Source: Erwinia rhapontici
Lineage (GTDB): Bacteria > Pseudomonadota > Gammaproteobacteria > Enterobacterales > Enterobacteriaceae
Assembly: GCF_012271765.1 (NCBI RefSeq)
Contig: NZ_VRKO01000014.1
Location: 124,001 to 188,000 of the forward strand
Length of the DNA stretch: 64,000 nucleotides
Direction: 5' to 3'
Shown: one piece after another, positions 55,653 to 64,000 of the stretch
Numbering within the stretch: the first letter of the stretch is position 1
How the letters are laid out: the number at the start of each line of letters is the position of its first letter
The notes under the pieces: generated by a model
Database searches by the model: none
The model's input: the letters and a program-made list of their open reading frames with translations, nothing else
Told to the model about the DNA's origin: nothing
Position numbers and translations under genes: made by a program

Positions 55653-57629
55653 TCAGCGGCGAAACTCGTCAGCACTGATCTGATATTTCTTCAGTTTATT
55701 ATATAACCCGGCGCGTGACAGCCCCATTAACTGAGCTGCCTGGCGCAGATTGCCGTTCAGTGCATCCAGCGTGCTAATAATATGCGCGCGCTCATTCACA
55801 TCAAGCCGAGCTGCCTGCTGCGGCTCCGCAGGATGAACCGCAGGGGGAGAGGACGTGCGCCGGATGACTTCATCGGGCAGATCCGGCACATCAATAAACA
55901 GTCCGTCGTTCATATTGATCACCCGTTCAACAATGTTCTCCAGCTCACGGACGTTACCCGGCCAGTGGTAGTGGCTTAAAGCGTCCATTGCCCCGGCGGT
56001 AAACTGCACGTTGATCTTTTTCAGCTGGGTGCAGACTTTTTCGCGGAACCACTCGGTGAGCGCCGGAATATCGCTGCTGCGTTCGCGCAGGGCGGGAATG
56101 GGAATAGAAATCACGTTCAGGCGGTAGTAGAGGTCGCGGCGAAACGCGCCGGTTTCCACTGCCCGGATCAGATTGCAGTTGGTGGCAGCGATAATACGGA
56201 CATTGACTTTCACCGGCTGCGACGCGCCAATGCGCACCACTTCACTCTCCTGCAATACGCGCAGCAGGCTGGTCTGCGCTTCCAGCGGCATATCGCCAAT
56301 TTCATCAAGAAACAGCGTCCCGCCTTCTGCCAGTTCGAACTTACCTGCGGCACCGCCGCGCCGCGATCCGGTAAACGCACCGTCCATATAACCAAACAGC
56401 TCACTCTGTACCAGATCGCGCGGCAGCGCACCGCAGTTAACAGCAATAAAAGGCTCGCCGCAACGCAGGCTGCCGTTATGGATCGCCTGAGCAAACAGCT
56501 CCTTGCCGGTGCCGCTCTCTCCGGTGAGTAACACGGTGCTGTCGCTGCGACAGCAGCTACGGGCTTTATCCATCGCGACCTGCAAAGCCGGTGCGCTGCC
56601 GCACAGCATATCAAAGGTATAGCTGGCGCTCGCCCCCATCACCCGGCGGGTAATGGCGCGGATACGCTGATTCTCTCGCAGGGCGATAATCTTACCGCCG
56701 CCTGGCGCGGGCATCACCGATACCAGGCAGCAGACGCGCTGATTCTCGGCAGGGCTGAAGACGATTTCGCGGTCGTTGCAGAAGGTCATGGTCGCCAGGC
56801 GCGTATGTTCCGGGTTCAGTACCGCATCCACTTGATGGCCGGCGCGTGCCAGTCCGTGGAAGATCTGTCGGGCATAGCGGTTGATGGTTTTGATCACCCC
56901 TGAGCGATCGAGCACGATCACCCCTTCGTTCAGCGTTTCGAGGATCGACTTCTGCTCCGCCAGCAACGCACGCAGGATCAGCTGCTGGCCGATCGCTTCG
57001 GCGGCCGCCTGCACGGTACCGAGAGTATGGTAGTGGAAATTGTCCTGGCTGGCGGTCAGCGTCAGTACGCCGATCATCCGTCCCTCAGCATCGCGGATGG
57101 GCGCGGCAGCACATTGCAGATGGCGCTCACGCAAGGCCGCTTTCCAGTTTTCACCGTTGAGCATATACACCAGCCGCTGCTGTTTCAGGCAGCGCGCGGT
57201 ACAGTTGGTGCCCATCTCTGATTCGGTCAGGATGCTGCCTATCGGGGTCAGATCGCGACCGCAGCAGGAGAGCGTAACCCCCTGCGCATTGGTCAGATTA
57301 ATGTGGCCGTCCGGGTTATAGGCCAGCAGATTTTCCATAATGCTGCCCGCCACCTCAATCAGCTCGGCATTGTCGGCCAGAATCTGTTTGACCCGTTCCT
57401 CGGGTGGGAAGGTGTAAGCAAAATACGCAGGATCGATCCCGGCAGCACGGCTGCTTTTCCATGAACTGAGGACATCCGGGCGGACAAACTCCGGCTCGCG
57501 CCCGGCATCAAAATCCCGCCTCGCCTGTTCCAGCAGGCTGTCCCAGCGGCTGGCTTCACTGCCCGCAGGCAGGCTTAGTTGTCCATCACACTCTGCGTTG
57601 ATCGCACCGGCTAACGTCGGTTGATTCAT
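55653..57629 (-). CDS. Sigma54-dependent activator (AcoR/DhaR-like)
   Basis: A 658-aa enhancer-binding protein: N-terminal GAF-like sensory region with several Cys ([31 protein letters not shown]), a PAS-like segment ([22 protein letters not shown]), an AAA+ domain with Walker [12 protein letters not shown], the sigma54-contact loop GAFTGS (the usual last Ala is Ser), Walker [12 protein letters not shown] and R-finger region, and a Fis-type HTH ([23 protein letters not shown]). Divergent from the dehydrogenase gene, whose upstream DNA has a sigma54 promoter and palindromes, so it is the probable activator of that operon. Confidence 0.94.
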   Translation of the reverse strand: MNQPTLAGAINAECDGQLSLPAGSEASRWDSLLEQARRDFDAGREPEFVRPDVLSSWKSSRAAGIDPAYFAYTFPPEERVKQILADNAELIEVAGSIMENLLAYNPDGHINLTNAQGVTLSCCGRDLTPIGSILTESEMGTNCTARCLKQQRLVYMLNGENWKAALRERHLQCAAAPIRDAEGRMIGVLTLTASQDNFHYHTLGTVQAAAEAIGQQLILRALLAEQKSILETLNEGVIVLDRSGVIKTINRYARQIFHGLARAGHQVDAVLNPEHTRLATMTFCNDREIVFSPAENQRVCCLVSVMPAPGGGKIIALRENQRIRAITRRVMGASASYTFDMLCGSAPALQVAMDKARSCCRSDSTVLLTGESGTGKELFAQAIHNGSLRCGEPFIAVNCGALPRDLVQSELFGYMDGAFTGSRRGGAAGKFELAEGGTLFLDEIGDMPLEAQTSLLRVLQESEVVRIGASQPVKVNVRIIAATNCNLIRAVETGAFRRDLYYRLNVISIPIPALRERSSDIPALTEWFREKVCTQLKKINVQFTAGAMDALSHYHWPGNVRELENIVERVINMNDGLFIDVPDLPDEVIRRTSSPPAVHPAEPQQAARLDVNERAHIISTLDALNGNLRQAAQLMGLSRAGLYNKLKKYQISADEFRR

Positions 57630-57653
57630 TTTGCTTCCCTCCCACTAATGGAA

Positions 57654-57686
57654 TGTCCATTTTATAGACATGTTAAGTTGACATGT
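57654..57686. promoter_or_regulatory. Upstream activating palindromes
   Basis: TGTCCATTTTATAGACA (57654-57670) is a near-symmetric inverted repeat, followed by TGT and, 8 bp later, another TTGACATGT half-site. The distance to the sigma54 promoter (about 70-100 bp) fits enhancer sites for the divergent activator. Confidence 0.6.
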
Positions 57687-57752
57687 TTTTTTTGTGTGCA
57701 TTTTGTGATCGCGACAGGAAGAGAAAGGCGCGCCCTGCAGTGTTCCGCACTC

Positions 57753-57768
57753 TGGCATAGGGTTTGCT
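57753..57768 (+). promoter_or_regulatory. Sigma54 (-24/-12) promoter
   Basis: TGGCATAGGGTTTGCT matches the consensus TGGCAC-N5-TTGCW at every position but one, with the invariant GG and GC at the correct 10-bp spacing. It ends 54 bp before the dehydrogenase ATG. Confidence 0.85.
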
Positions 57769-57822
57769 TATGTCTGTTTAACGACAAAAAAACAGTCAGC
57801 CAGCCACCTGAAGGGGAACAAG

Positions 57823-58842
57823 ATGTCAGTAACAAAACAGATCGTGCGTGTGGGGTTAATCGGAGCAGGGCGCATGGGGAGCTTCCATGCGACCTCGTTG
57901 GCGCAAAAGGTTCCGGGGGCGGTGCTGGCCGCGGTGGCCGATCCCGTGCCGGGAGCTGCGCAGCGTCTGGCGGAGAAGCTGGGTGCGGGCAAATATTATA
58001 GCGAGCCCCAGTTGATGCTCGACGATCCTGACATTGATGCGGTGCTGATCGCGACACCGGCACGGACGCATGCAGAGCTGGTGGCCGCGGCTGCCCGGGC
58101 CGGGAAACATGTTTTCTGTGAAAAACCGATGGCCATCACGCTCGAAGAGGCTGACCACGCGATTGCTGCCGCGAAAACAGCGGGCGTGGTGTTGCAGGTG
58201 GGCTTTAACCGCCGTTTTGCTAACGGCTTCGCCGCCGCGCTGGACGCAATCAAAAAGGGTGAGATCGGCACGCCGCAGCTGATCCGTTCCCTGACCCGCG
58301 ACCCTTCTCCATTGCGTGACCCGAGCGGCATCCCGCCGTGGACTATCTATCTGGAAACGCTGATCCACGATTTTGACACGCTGCTGCACTGCAACCCCGG
58401 CGCGAAACCGGTGGAAGTGTATGCCATTGCTGACGCGCTGGTGCGCCCGGACTTCAAAGACAAAGGGCTGCTGGATACCTCGGTGGTGACCATTCGTTTC
58501 GATAACGGCGCGATTGCCGTCGCGGATGCCAGTTTTGAAGCTGTCTATGGTTATGACGTACGTGCGGAAGTCTTCGGCAGTAACGGCATGTTCCAGATGG
58601 GCAATATTAACGTCAATAACTGTGTGCGCTACGGCGCTGCCGGAATTGCCATTGAGACCTCCCGTCAGGATACCGACCTGCTGGCCGATGCCTACATTGC
58701 CGAACTGACCGAGTTTGTCCGCTGTGCCGCCAGCGGTCAAATCCCACGCGCCACCGGCGAAGATGCGCGTAATGCGCTGGAAATCGCACTGGCCTGTATT
58801 GCCTCTGTTCAGCAGGGCAAACCGATTCAATTACGAGGATAA
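57823..58842 (+). CDS. Inositol 2-dehydrogenase-like oxidoreductase (Gfo/Idh/MocA family)
   Basis: A 339-aa NAD(P)-dependent sugar or cyclitol dehydrogenase. Rossmann motif VRVGLIGAGRMGSFHA, catalytic Lys in HVFCEKPMAI, substrate-domain FNRRFANGF and ETLIHDFDTLLH with the conserved Asp/His pair. Similar to IolG, but the exact substrate is not certain. AAGGGGAACAAG precedes the ATG. First gene of the sigma54-controlled operon, 5 bp before the isomerase-like gene. Confidence 0.9.
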   Translation: MSVTKQIVRVGLIGAGRMGSFHATSLAQKVPGAVLAAVADPVPGAAQRLAEKLGAGKYYSEPQLMLDDPDIDAVLIATPARTHAELVAAAARAGKHVFCEKPMAITLEEADHAIAAAKTAGVVLQVGFNRRFANGFAAALDAIKKGEIGTPQLIRSLTRDPSPLRDPSGIPPWTIYLETLIHDFDTLLHCNPGAKPVEVYAIADALVRPDFKDKGLLDTSVVTIRFDNGAIAVADASFEAVYGYDVRAEVFGSNGMFQMGNINVNNCVRYGAAGIAIETSRQDTDLLADAYIAELTEFVRCAASGQIPRATGEDARNALEIALACIASVQQGKPIQLRG

Positions 58843-58847
58843 CAACG

Positions 58848-59624
58848 ATGTCGGATTATCGTCTTTCGGTCTCAGCCGAAATGGTTTTTCTGGATTTACC
58901 CTTTATCGAACGTGTGAAGCGTATTCATCAGCTGGGTTTTGGCGTTGAAATCTGGCACTGGAACAATAAAGACATCGATGCGCTGGTTGCAACGGGGGCG
59001 AGTTTTACCTCCATGACCGGCTACCTGACCGGCAATCTGACGGACGATGACGAGATCGCCAACCTGTTAAGCAGCGCCGAAGAGTCGCTGGCCGTGGCAG
59101 CACGTCTTAATTGCCCGAGCCTGAACCTGCACGGCACCGGCCTGGATAATCAGGGGCTGCCCGTCAAGCCCGTGGAGATTGTCACTGGCCCGATGTGGAT
59201 AAAAGCCGTGCGTACGCTGGAAAAATTAGCCGCATTGGGTGAGAAAGCCGGGCGCGTATTTACTCTGGAAAATCTCAACCTTGCCGTTGACCATCCGGGC
59301 ACGCCGTTTGCCAAAGCCGCCGATACGCTGGCGCTGGTGGAGGCGGTAAACAGCCCGTATCTGAAAATGAATCTTGACCTGTACCACGCGCAGATCGGCG
59401 AAGGCAATCTGATCGAACTGGTGCAGCGCAGTGGCGATGCGATTGGTGAAATCCAGGTCGCTGACGTACCGGGCCGCTGTGAGCCGGGGACAGGTGAGAT
59501 TAACTACCGTGCAGTGGCGAAAGCCCTGCGGGCCATGAATTATCGGGGGGTCATTGCACTTGAAGGCTGGGCGTCAGGGGACAGCGAAGCGGCCCTGGCA
59601 AGCTTTAAAGCGCACTTTGATTAA
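58848..59624 (+). CDS. TIM-barrel sugar isomerase (hydroxypyruvate isomerase-like)
   Basis: A 258-aa AP-endonuclease-2-type barrel. The metal and substrate residues typical of Hyi/IolE-like isomerases are visible: FTLENLNLAVDHPG, LKMNLDLYHAQIGEGNLIEL, IGEIQVADVPGRCEPGTGEINY and IALEGWASGD. Likely isomerises the product of the neighbouring dehydrogenase. Ends just before a strong terminator. Confidence 0.9.
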   Translation: MSDYRLSVSAEMVFLDLPFIERVKRIHQLGFGVEIWHWNNKDIDALVATGASFTSMTGYLTGNLTDDDEIANLLSSAEESLAVAARLNCPSLNLHGTGLDNQGLPVKPVEIVTGPMWIKAVRTLEKLAALGEKAGRVFTLENLNLAVDHPGTPFAKAADTLALVEAVNSPYLKMNLDLYHAQIGEGNLIELVQRSGDAIGEIQVADVPGRCEPGTGEINYRAVAKALRAMNYRGVIALEGWASGDSEAALASFKAHFD

Positions 59625-59635
59625 TTAAACATGAT

Positions 59636-59660
59636 GCGGCCAGCCCTGGCCGCTTTTTTT
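59636..59660 (+). terminator. Intrinsic terminator
   Basis: GCGGCCAGCCCTGGCCGC followed by seven T. A textbook terminator 11 bp after the isomerase stop, so the binding-protein gene downstream is a separate or read-through unit. Confidence 0.93.
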
Positions 59661-59733
59661 CAGGAGGACCTGCACCGTTCATTCTTTTCACTACTCAAAA
59701 TAATAACTTACCTACACCTACAGGAATCCATCC

Positions 59734-60657
59734 ATGAACGTGAATAAAATCGCACTGTTGATTGGTGCTCTTGCACTGGCACCCGCTTCCCAGGCAAAAG
59801 ATCTGCGTATCGGTGTTGCACTGGCGAACTTCGATCTTAACTTTGTCTCCATTCTGCGTACGCAGATGGCGAAAGAGATGGAAAAAGAGAAGATCCAGGG
59901 ACAGTTTGAAGATGCTAAAGGTGATATCGCGGTACAGGTACAGCAGGTTGAGAACTTTATTAACCAGGGCGTGGACGCCATCATCCTCAATCCGGTGGAT
60001 ACCCAGGGAGTAAAACCGATGATGGAGGCGGCAAAACGCGCCAATATTCCGCTGATTTTTGTTAACCGTAAACCGGAAGTCGAACTGAGCGGAAAGATGG
60101 CTTATGTTGGCTCCGATTCGCTGCTGGGCGGGCGCATGGAGATGGAAGCGCTGGCGAAAAAAATGAACTACAAAGGGAATGTCGCCATTCTGATGGGCGC
60201 CCTGTCGGCAGAAGAAGCACGTCAGCGCACCAAAGCCACGGAAGATGTCATCGCCAAATATAAAGAGATGAAAGTGGTTGAGAAGCAGTCTGCCCAGTGG
60301 ATGCGTAACGAAGCCGTGGATGTCACTTCCGGCTGGTTGCTGTCCGGCAATAAGATCGATGCGATTGCTGCCAACAACGATGAGATGGCGATTGGCGCGA
60401 TTATGGCGCTGAATCAGAGCGGTAAGAAAGATATCCTGGTCGCCGGGATCGATGGCACCCCGGATGCGCTGCAATTTATTAAAAACGGCAAGCTGGCATT
60501 AACCGTTTTCCAGGATGCCGCAGGCCAGGGTAAAGGCGCGGTTACCATGGCAAAACAGGTCATTGACGGCAAAAATGGCGACAAGTTTATGTGGATCCCG
60601 TATCAGGTGATCACCAAAGATAACTACGAAGCCTTTGTCAGCAAAAACGTGAAATAA
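59734..60657 (+). CDS. Periplasmic sugar-binding protein (RbsB/YtfQ-like), orphan
   Basis: A 307-aa binding protein: signal peptide (IALLIGALALAPASQA), then LRIGVALANFDLNFVSILRTQMAKEM, VDAIILNPVDTQGVKPMMEAAKRANIPLIFVN and ILVAGIDGTPDALQFIKNG of the ribose/inositol-binding family. No ABC ATPase or permease gene accompanies it, so it must work with a transporter encoded elsewhere or as a sensor. CAGGAAT precedes the ATG. Confidence 0.92.
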   Translation: MNVNKIALLIGALALAPASQAKDLRIGVALANFDLNFVSILRTQMAKEMEKEKIQGQFEDAKGDIAVQVQQVENFINQGVDAIILNPVDTQGVKPMMEAAKRANIPLIFVNRKPEVELSGKMAYVGSDSLLGGRMEMEALAKKMNYKGNVAILMGALSAEEARQRTKATEDVIAKYKEMKVVEKQSAQWMRNEAVDVTSGWLLSGNKIDAIAANNDEMAIGAIMALNQSGKKDILVAGIDGTPDALQFIKNGKLALTVFQDAAGQGKGAVTMAKQVIDGKNGDKFMWIPYQVITKDNYEAFVSKNVK

Positions 60658-60664
60658 TTCCCGC

Positions 60665-60687
60665 CGGGCCCTGGCCCCCAGGGCCCG
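60665..60687 (+). terminator. GC-rich hairpin after the binding-protein gene
   Basis: CGGGCCCTGG and CCAGGGCCCG, a perfect 10-bp stem with a CCC loop, 8 bp after the stop. No T tract follows; it may act with Rho or protect the mRNA. Confidence 0.6.
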
Positions 60688-60845
60688 CTAGACACCTTCC
60701 TGACTATTTTCCATTCCGTGATGAAAAAAGTGTGATCTCAGTGGCATTTTCTTTTCGATATGCATACTATTTCGCCACTGAGCCTATTCCTTAGTGGCTC
60801 AACAATACCTTCCCTGTTTTCTGCTGAGAATGTTGGACATGCATC

Positions 60846-61742
60846 TTGATTAGTCGCCGTCGGTTCATCCTGGGCACCGGCGCGTTTATGCTTGCCATGA
60901 GCACCGATAAGCTGTTCGCCCGTCAGGACTTTTTCCCGCTATGGCCGGACGAACCGCCAGGCGGCGGCGGCCCGACGGGAGCGCTGCGCATTTCTGCGAA
61001 TGGATCGTGGTCAAACATTGTCAGCCCGGGCATTCAGCGCTTTGTGCCGGAGAATCCTAACGGTAAGGCGGTACTGATCGCCGCTGGCGGTGGCTATCGC
61101 TGGATTGGCATGGGCCGGGAAGGGTGGCCGGTGGCGCGCTGGCTGAACAGCAAAGGCTATACCGCCTATGTGCTCAGCTATCGTCTGCCGGGTGAACACT
61201 GGCAGGATGGCAACCGCGTGGCGTTTCAGGATGCACAGCGGGCGATTCGCCTGGTGCGTTCAATGGAAAACAATGTGCACCTGCTCGGCTTCTCGGCCGG
61301 TGGACATATGCTGGGTCTGGCGGCGGCGCGCCCGGATTATGCGTCCTATGCTCCGCAGGATGCGATTGACCAGATTGTCCCCAAAGCTGATAGCGTGGGG
61401 CTGATTTACCCGGTGATCACCCTCGAACCCCCTTACACGCACACCAATACGCATCTGTCGCTGGTGGGCAATCATCCGTCCCCGGCGGAAGAGGCCAACT
61501 GGTCAGTACAGAACTATGTCACCCGTGCTTACCCGCCCTTGTTCCTCGCTCAGGCGGAAGATGACCGTACCTCAGACCCGGAAAACAGCGTGATCATGCA
61601 CGATATCTGCCGCAAGGCCGGGGTTTCGGTGCAGATGATCCGTATTTCGCAGGGGGGGCATGGTTTTGGCCTTGGCAAGGCAGGAACGCCTGCCGCCATC
61701 TGGGATGAGGCCTATGCCGTGTGGCTGGCGGCGCGCAGCTGA
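60846..61742 (+). CDS. Tat-exported alpha/beta hydrolase (acetyl-esterase-like)
   Basis: A 298-aa predicted periplasmic esterase. The N-terminus ISRRRFILGTGAFMLAMS is a twin-arginine signal (S-R-R-x-F-I-L). KAVLIAAGGGYRWIGMGREG holds the oxyanion-type Gly stretch, LLGFSAGGHM the nucleophile elbow (Ser about residue 148), LAQAEDDRT the acid and SQGGHGFGLG the His. The product looks like AXE1/xylan-esterase-like hydrolases. TTG 60846 is the only sensible start: an in-frame TGA lies at 60825 and there is no ATG before the RR motif. Confidence 0.87.
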   Translation: MISRRRFILGTGAFMLAMSTDKLFARQDFFPLWPDEPPGGGGPTGALRISANGSWSNIVSPGIQRFVPENPNGKAVLIAAGGGYRWIGMGREGWPVARWLNSKGYTAYVLSYRLPGEHWQDGNRVAFQDAQRAIRLVRSMENNVHLLGFSAGGHMLGLAAARPDYASYAPQDAIDQIVPKADSVGLIYPVITLEPPYTHTNTHLSLVGNHPSPAEEANWSVQNYVTRAYPPLFLAQAEDDRTSDPENSVIMHDICRKAGVSVQMIRISQGGHGFGLGKAGTPAAIWDEAYAVWLAARS

Positions 61743-61745
61743 TGC

Positions 61746-61935
61746 GGGTCAGGCATGCCTGACCCCTACGTATTACCCTGCAAAGTAGGGGCGGGGCATG
61801 CTGACCCCTACGTATTACCCTGCAAAGTAGGGGCGGGGCATGCTGACCCCTACGTATGACCCTGCAAAGTAGGGGCGGGGCATGCTGACCCCTACGTATT
61901 ACCCTGCAAAGTGTAGGGGCGGGGCATGCCCCGCC
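61746..61935. repeat. Tandem palindrome array, 42-bp period
   Basis: Opens with the perfect 20-bp palindrome GGGTCAGGCATGCCTGACCC (61746-61765) and closes with GGCGGGGCATGCCCCGCC (61918-61935). Between them, the unit beginning CTGACCCCTACGTATTACCC and ending AAAGTAGGGGCGGGGCATG repeats at 61759, 61801, 61843 and 61885 with an exact 42-bp period and only one or two base differences. Fills the gap between two convergent genes. Confidence 0.93.
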
Positions 61936-61945
61936 TGCGATAATA

Positions 61946-62764
61946 TCACCGCTGCAAAAACGCCAGCAGATCCTGATTTAACTGATCCTGATGGGTCACA
62001 GCAAAGCCGTGCGGCGCGTCGTCGTACACTTTCAGCTCCGATCCGGGGATCATCGCGGCAGCCAGTTTACCGGTGGCTTCAAACGGCACAATCTGGTCGT
62101 TACTGCCGTGGATCACCAGCGTTGGCACGGTCACTTTCGCGATATCGCCACGGAAATCAGTCTCTTCAAACGCCGTCACGCAGTCAATAGTGCCTTTCAG
62201 CGACGCCAGCAGCGCGATATTCAGCGTCTGGGCCAGCACGCCGTCGGAAATTGTTTGCCCGGCGTTAATGCCGTAGAACGGCGTGGCAAAGTCTTTGATA
62301 AACTGCGCACGATCCTTGCGTAATCCATCACGAATACCGTCAAATACCGCTTTTTCTACCCCTTCAGGATGGTCGTCTGTCTTACCGAAGATCGGCGTCA
62401 CCGCCCCCAGTAGCACCAGTGCGCTGACGCGCTCACTGCCGTAGCGGCCGATATAGCGCGACACATCGCCGCCGCCCATTGAAAAGCCCACCAGCGTAAT
62501 GTCATGCAGATCAAGATGCTGGATCAGATCGTTGATGTCTGACGCAAAGGTATCGTAGTTGTACCCTTCCCACGGCTGGTCAGAGCGGCCAAAGCCACGG
62601 CGGTCAAAGGCGATAACGCGGTAGCCGCGTTCGGCAAGGAAATTCATCTGACTGTCCCACATATCGGCATCCAGCGGCCAGCCGTGGCTGAACAGGACCG
62701 GCTTACCCGTGCCCCAGTCTTTGAAATAAATTTGCGTGCCGTCCTGCGTAGTGAATGTGCTCAT
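61946..62764 (-). CDS. Alpha/beta hydrolase (non-heme chloroperoxidase/arylesterase family)
   Basis: A 272-aa cytosolic hydrolase: DWGTGKPVLFSHGWPLDADMWDSQM (oxyanion hole), AFDRRGFGRSDQPW, the nucleophile in LVGFSMGGGDVSRYI (Ser about residue 96), LVIHGSNDQIVPFE (Asp) and APHGFAVTHQDQLN (His). Typical cofactor-free perhydrolase/arylesterase. The ATG at 62764 (MSTFTTQDGTQIYFKDWG) follows GAGGAAACAGAA. Confidence 0.93.
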   Translation of the reverse strand: MSTFTTQDGTQIYFKDWGTGKPVLFSHGWPLDADMWDSQMNFLAERGYRVIAFDRRGFGRSDQPWEGYNYDTFASDINDLIQHLDLHDITLVGFSMGGGDVSRYIGRYGSERVSALVLLGAVTPIFGKTDDHPEGVEKAVFDGIRDGLRKDRAQFIKDFATPFYGINAGQTISDGVLAQTLNIALLASLKGTIDCVTAFEETDFRGDIAKVTVPTLVIHGSNDQIVPFEATGKLAAAMIPGSELKVYDDAPHGFAVTHQDQLNQDLLAFLQR

Positions 62765-62938
62765 TTCTGTTTCCTCGAAGGTGGATGGATGACGTGATGT
62801 TGTGACTAACAAAAAAATCTTAACGAGTTGCCCAGTTCTTTCCGCTATCAGCAAATTCTAGTCGCCATTAGTCTTGTTTCCAGCAGCGAAACACTCGCTC
62901 ACTACATCGCTTACTGATAACGAAAAGAGGAATTGACC

Positions 62939-63064
62939 ATGTCTACATTCGACCTGCTGGACCCACAGAACACGTACGACGACGTGATGGATCGAGTGCG
63001 TGAGCACAGCGGTGCGTACGGCATGGGCGAACAGGCGGCTGCTGCACTTCGTCCTGGAGCCTGA
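62939..63064 (+). CDS. Short ORF leading into the MFS gene
   Basis: A 41-codon reading (MSTFDLLDPQNTYDDVMDRV...) with a strong AGAGGAA ribosome site, ending 2 bp before the MFS ATG. No family recognised. It could be a real small protein, a translational leader for the transporter, or the stump of an older gene. The putative downstream start has no good ribosome site of its own, which favours coupling. Confidence 0.45.
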   Translation: MSTFDLLDPQNTYDDVMDRVREHSGAYGMGEQAAAALRPGA

Positions 63065-63066
63065 CC

Positions 63067-64000
63067 ATGAAGACAACGTCATCCGGTGCTTTTGCGCCGC
63101 TTAAGCAAGGGCTGTTTGCGGTGATCTGGGCCGCGACCATCCTCGGCAATACCGGCAGTTTTATGCGCGATGTTGCCAGTTCATGGCTGGTGACCGGGCT
63201 GTCATCTAACCCGGCGGCTGTCGCACTGATGCAGACTGCCGCCACCTTACCGATTTTCCTGCTGGCAATCCCGGCCGGGGTGCTGTCCGATATTCTTGAT
63301 CGCCGTCGCCTGCTGATTTTTGTCCAGCTGCTGCTGGCCAGCGTCAGCGGTACGCTGCTGATCCTCTCGCATAATAATCTGCTGACCGTCGAGTATCTGG
63401 TGGCACTGACCTTTATTGGCGGTATCGGCGCTGCGCTGATGGGCCCGGCCTGGCAGGCGATTGTGCCGGAGCTGGTGCCTCGTCCGCAGTTGAAGAATGC
63501 GGTGGCGCTTAACTCGCTGGGGATCAATATCGCCCGTGCAGTGGGCCCGGCAACCGGCGGTCTGCTGCTGGCAGCACTCGGTGCCTGGGCAGCCTACGGG
63601 GCGGATGTCCTGAGCTATGTGTTCGTTATCGCTGCGCTGATCTGGTGGAAGCGGCCGCATAAAGCGAAAAATGAGCTGTCTGAACATTTCTTCGGGGCGT
63701 TCCGTGCGGGCATTCGCTACGTCAAAGCCAGCCGTGAATTGCACCGGGTGCTGGTGCGCACCGCGATTTACTTCTTTTTTGCCAGCGCCATTTGGGCACT
63801 GCTGCCGTTGGTGGCGCGTCATTTGTTACAGGGCAGCGCCGGGTTTTACGGCACGCTGCTGGGCGCGGTTGGTATCGGGGCGATTACCGGGGCGCTGCTG
63901 CTGCCTGTCCTGCGTCAGCGGATGAACGTTGACGGGTTAATGCTGCTGTCGGCGGGGCTTTCCGCGCTGGTGATGGTGGTCATTGCCCTGCTGCCGATCA
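63067..64000 (+). CDS. MFS exporter (MFS_3/enterobactin-exporter type), cut by window end
   Basis: The reading frame is open from ATG 63067 to the last base (311 codons seen). Membrane segments follow LFAVIWAATILGNTGSFMRDVASSWLVTGL, the loop IPAGVLSDILDRRRLLIF (the conserved D-R-R-R between TM2 and TM3) and GPAWQAIVPELVPRPQLKNAVALNSLGINIARAVGPATGGLLL, all typical of PF05977 transporters. The substrate is unknown; some relatives carry a C-terminal soluble domain, which would lie outside the window. Confidence 0.92.
   Translation, partial: MKTTSSGAFAPLKQGLFAVIWAATILGNTGSFMRDVASSWLVTGLSSNPAAVALMQTAATLPIFLLAIPAGVLSDILDRRRLLIFVQLLLASVSGTLLILSHNNLLTVEYLVALTFIGGIGAALMGPAWQAIVPELVPRPQLKNAVALNSLGINIARAVGPATGGLLLAALGAWAAYGADVLSYVFVIAALIWWKRPHKAKNELSEHFFGAFRAGIRYVKASRELHRVLVRTAIYFFFASAIWALLPLVARHLLQGSAGFYGTLLGAVGIGAITGALLLPVLRQRMNVDGLMLLSAGLSALVMVVIALLPI

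Noticed and set aside
57856..58830. 324-codon minus-strand frame opposite the inositol-dehydrogenase-like gene
   Set aside because: No recognisable motifs, and it mirrors a well-supported gene; the same holds for the minus-strand frame at 59695-60474 and the plus-strand frame at 41732-42385.
61746..61935. Regular repeats that might suggest a CRISPR array
   Set aside because: The repeats are contiguous 42-bp tandem units with the same sequence throughout; there are no unique spacers and no cas genes.

Overview
The window looks like a chromosomal segment from an enterobacterium, most likely Erwiniaceae (Erwinia/Pantoea-like). I infer this from the kdpFABCD, yqjFG, yqhA and siderophore-interacting-protein genes and from the many palindromic GGGCGAGGCATGCCTCGCCC-type extragenic repeats. 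No rRNA, tRNA, integrase or CRISPR array was found. I could not run database searches, so family names rest on motifs and remembered family features.

Region 1 (1 to about 28.5 kb) is a visibly AT-richer island. It holds a type VI secretion system (T6SS) whose genes are interleaved with a complete chaperone-usher fimbrial system. Minus strand, in transcription order: clpV/tssH, major pilin, chaperone, usher, minor pilin, tssB, tssC, hcp, tssJ, tssK, tssL (with an OmpA domain), tssM, a divergent TagF-like gene, and vgrG, which runs off the left edge. Plus strand, diverging from clpV: tssF, tssG, tssA, then a two-domain fimbrial adhesin whose ATG abuts the tssA stop, a GT60-like glycosyltransferase and a DcrB/EagR-like chaperone. 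A LuxR-type regulator closes the island. So T6SS core genes flank the pilus operon on one strand, and the pilus tip gene and a possible protein glycosyltransferase ride on the other T6SS operon. This is the most unusual arrangement in the window. tssE and a PAAR gene are not visible here.

Region 2 (about 28.7 to 64 kb) is GC-richer core-like sequence: an EamA transporter; kdpFABC and an intact kdpD with a conserved KdpE-type operator but no kdpE; an esterase; yqjG/yqjF with a LysR gene; a sugar ABC importer with ROK kinase, SIS-domain enzyme and divergent DeoR regulator (a probable amino-sugar catabolic unit with a perfect palindromic operator); an ABC exporter; a FemAB/GNAT-like protein; a siderophore-interacting protein behind a Fur-box-like site; LysR and small AraC-type regulators, the latter followed by a small secreted protein; a ParDE toxin-antitoxin pair; yqhA; terC.

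Then comes a sigma54 activator divergent from an inositol-dehydrogenase-like gene with a textbook -24/-12 promoter and upstream palindromes, followed by an isomerase-like gene and an orphan sugar-binding protein. The right end carries a Tat-exported esterase, a 42-bp tandem array built on the palindromic repeat, an alpha/beta hydrolase, and a short ORF leading into an MFS exporter cut by the window edge.
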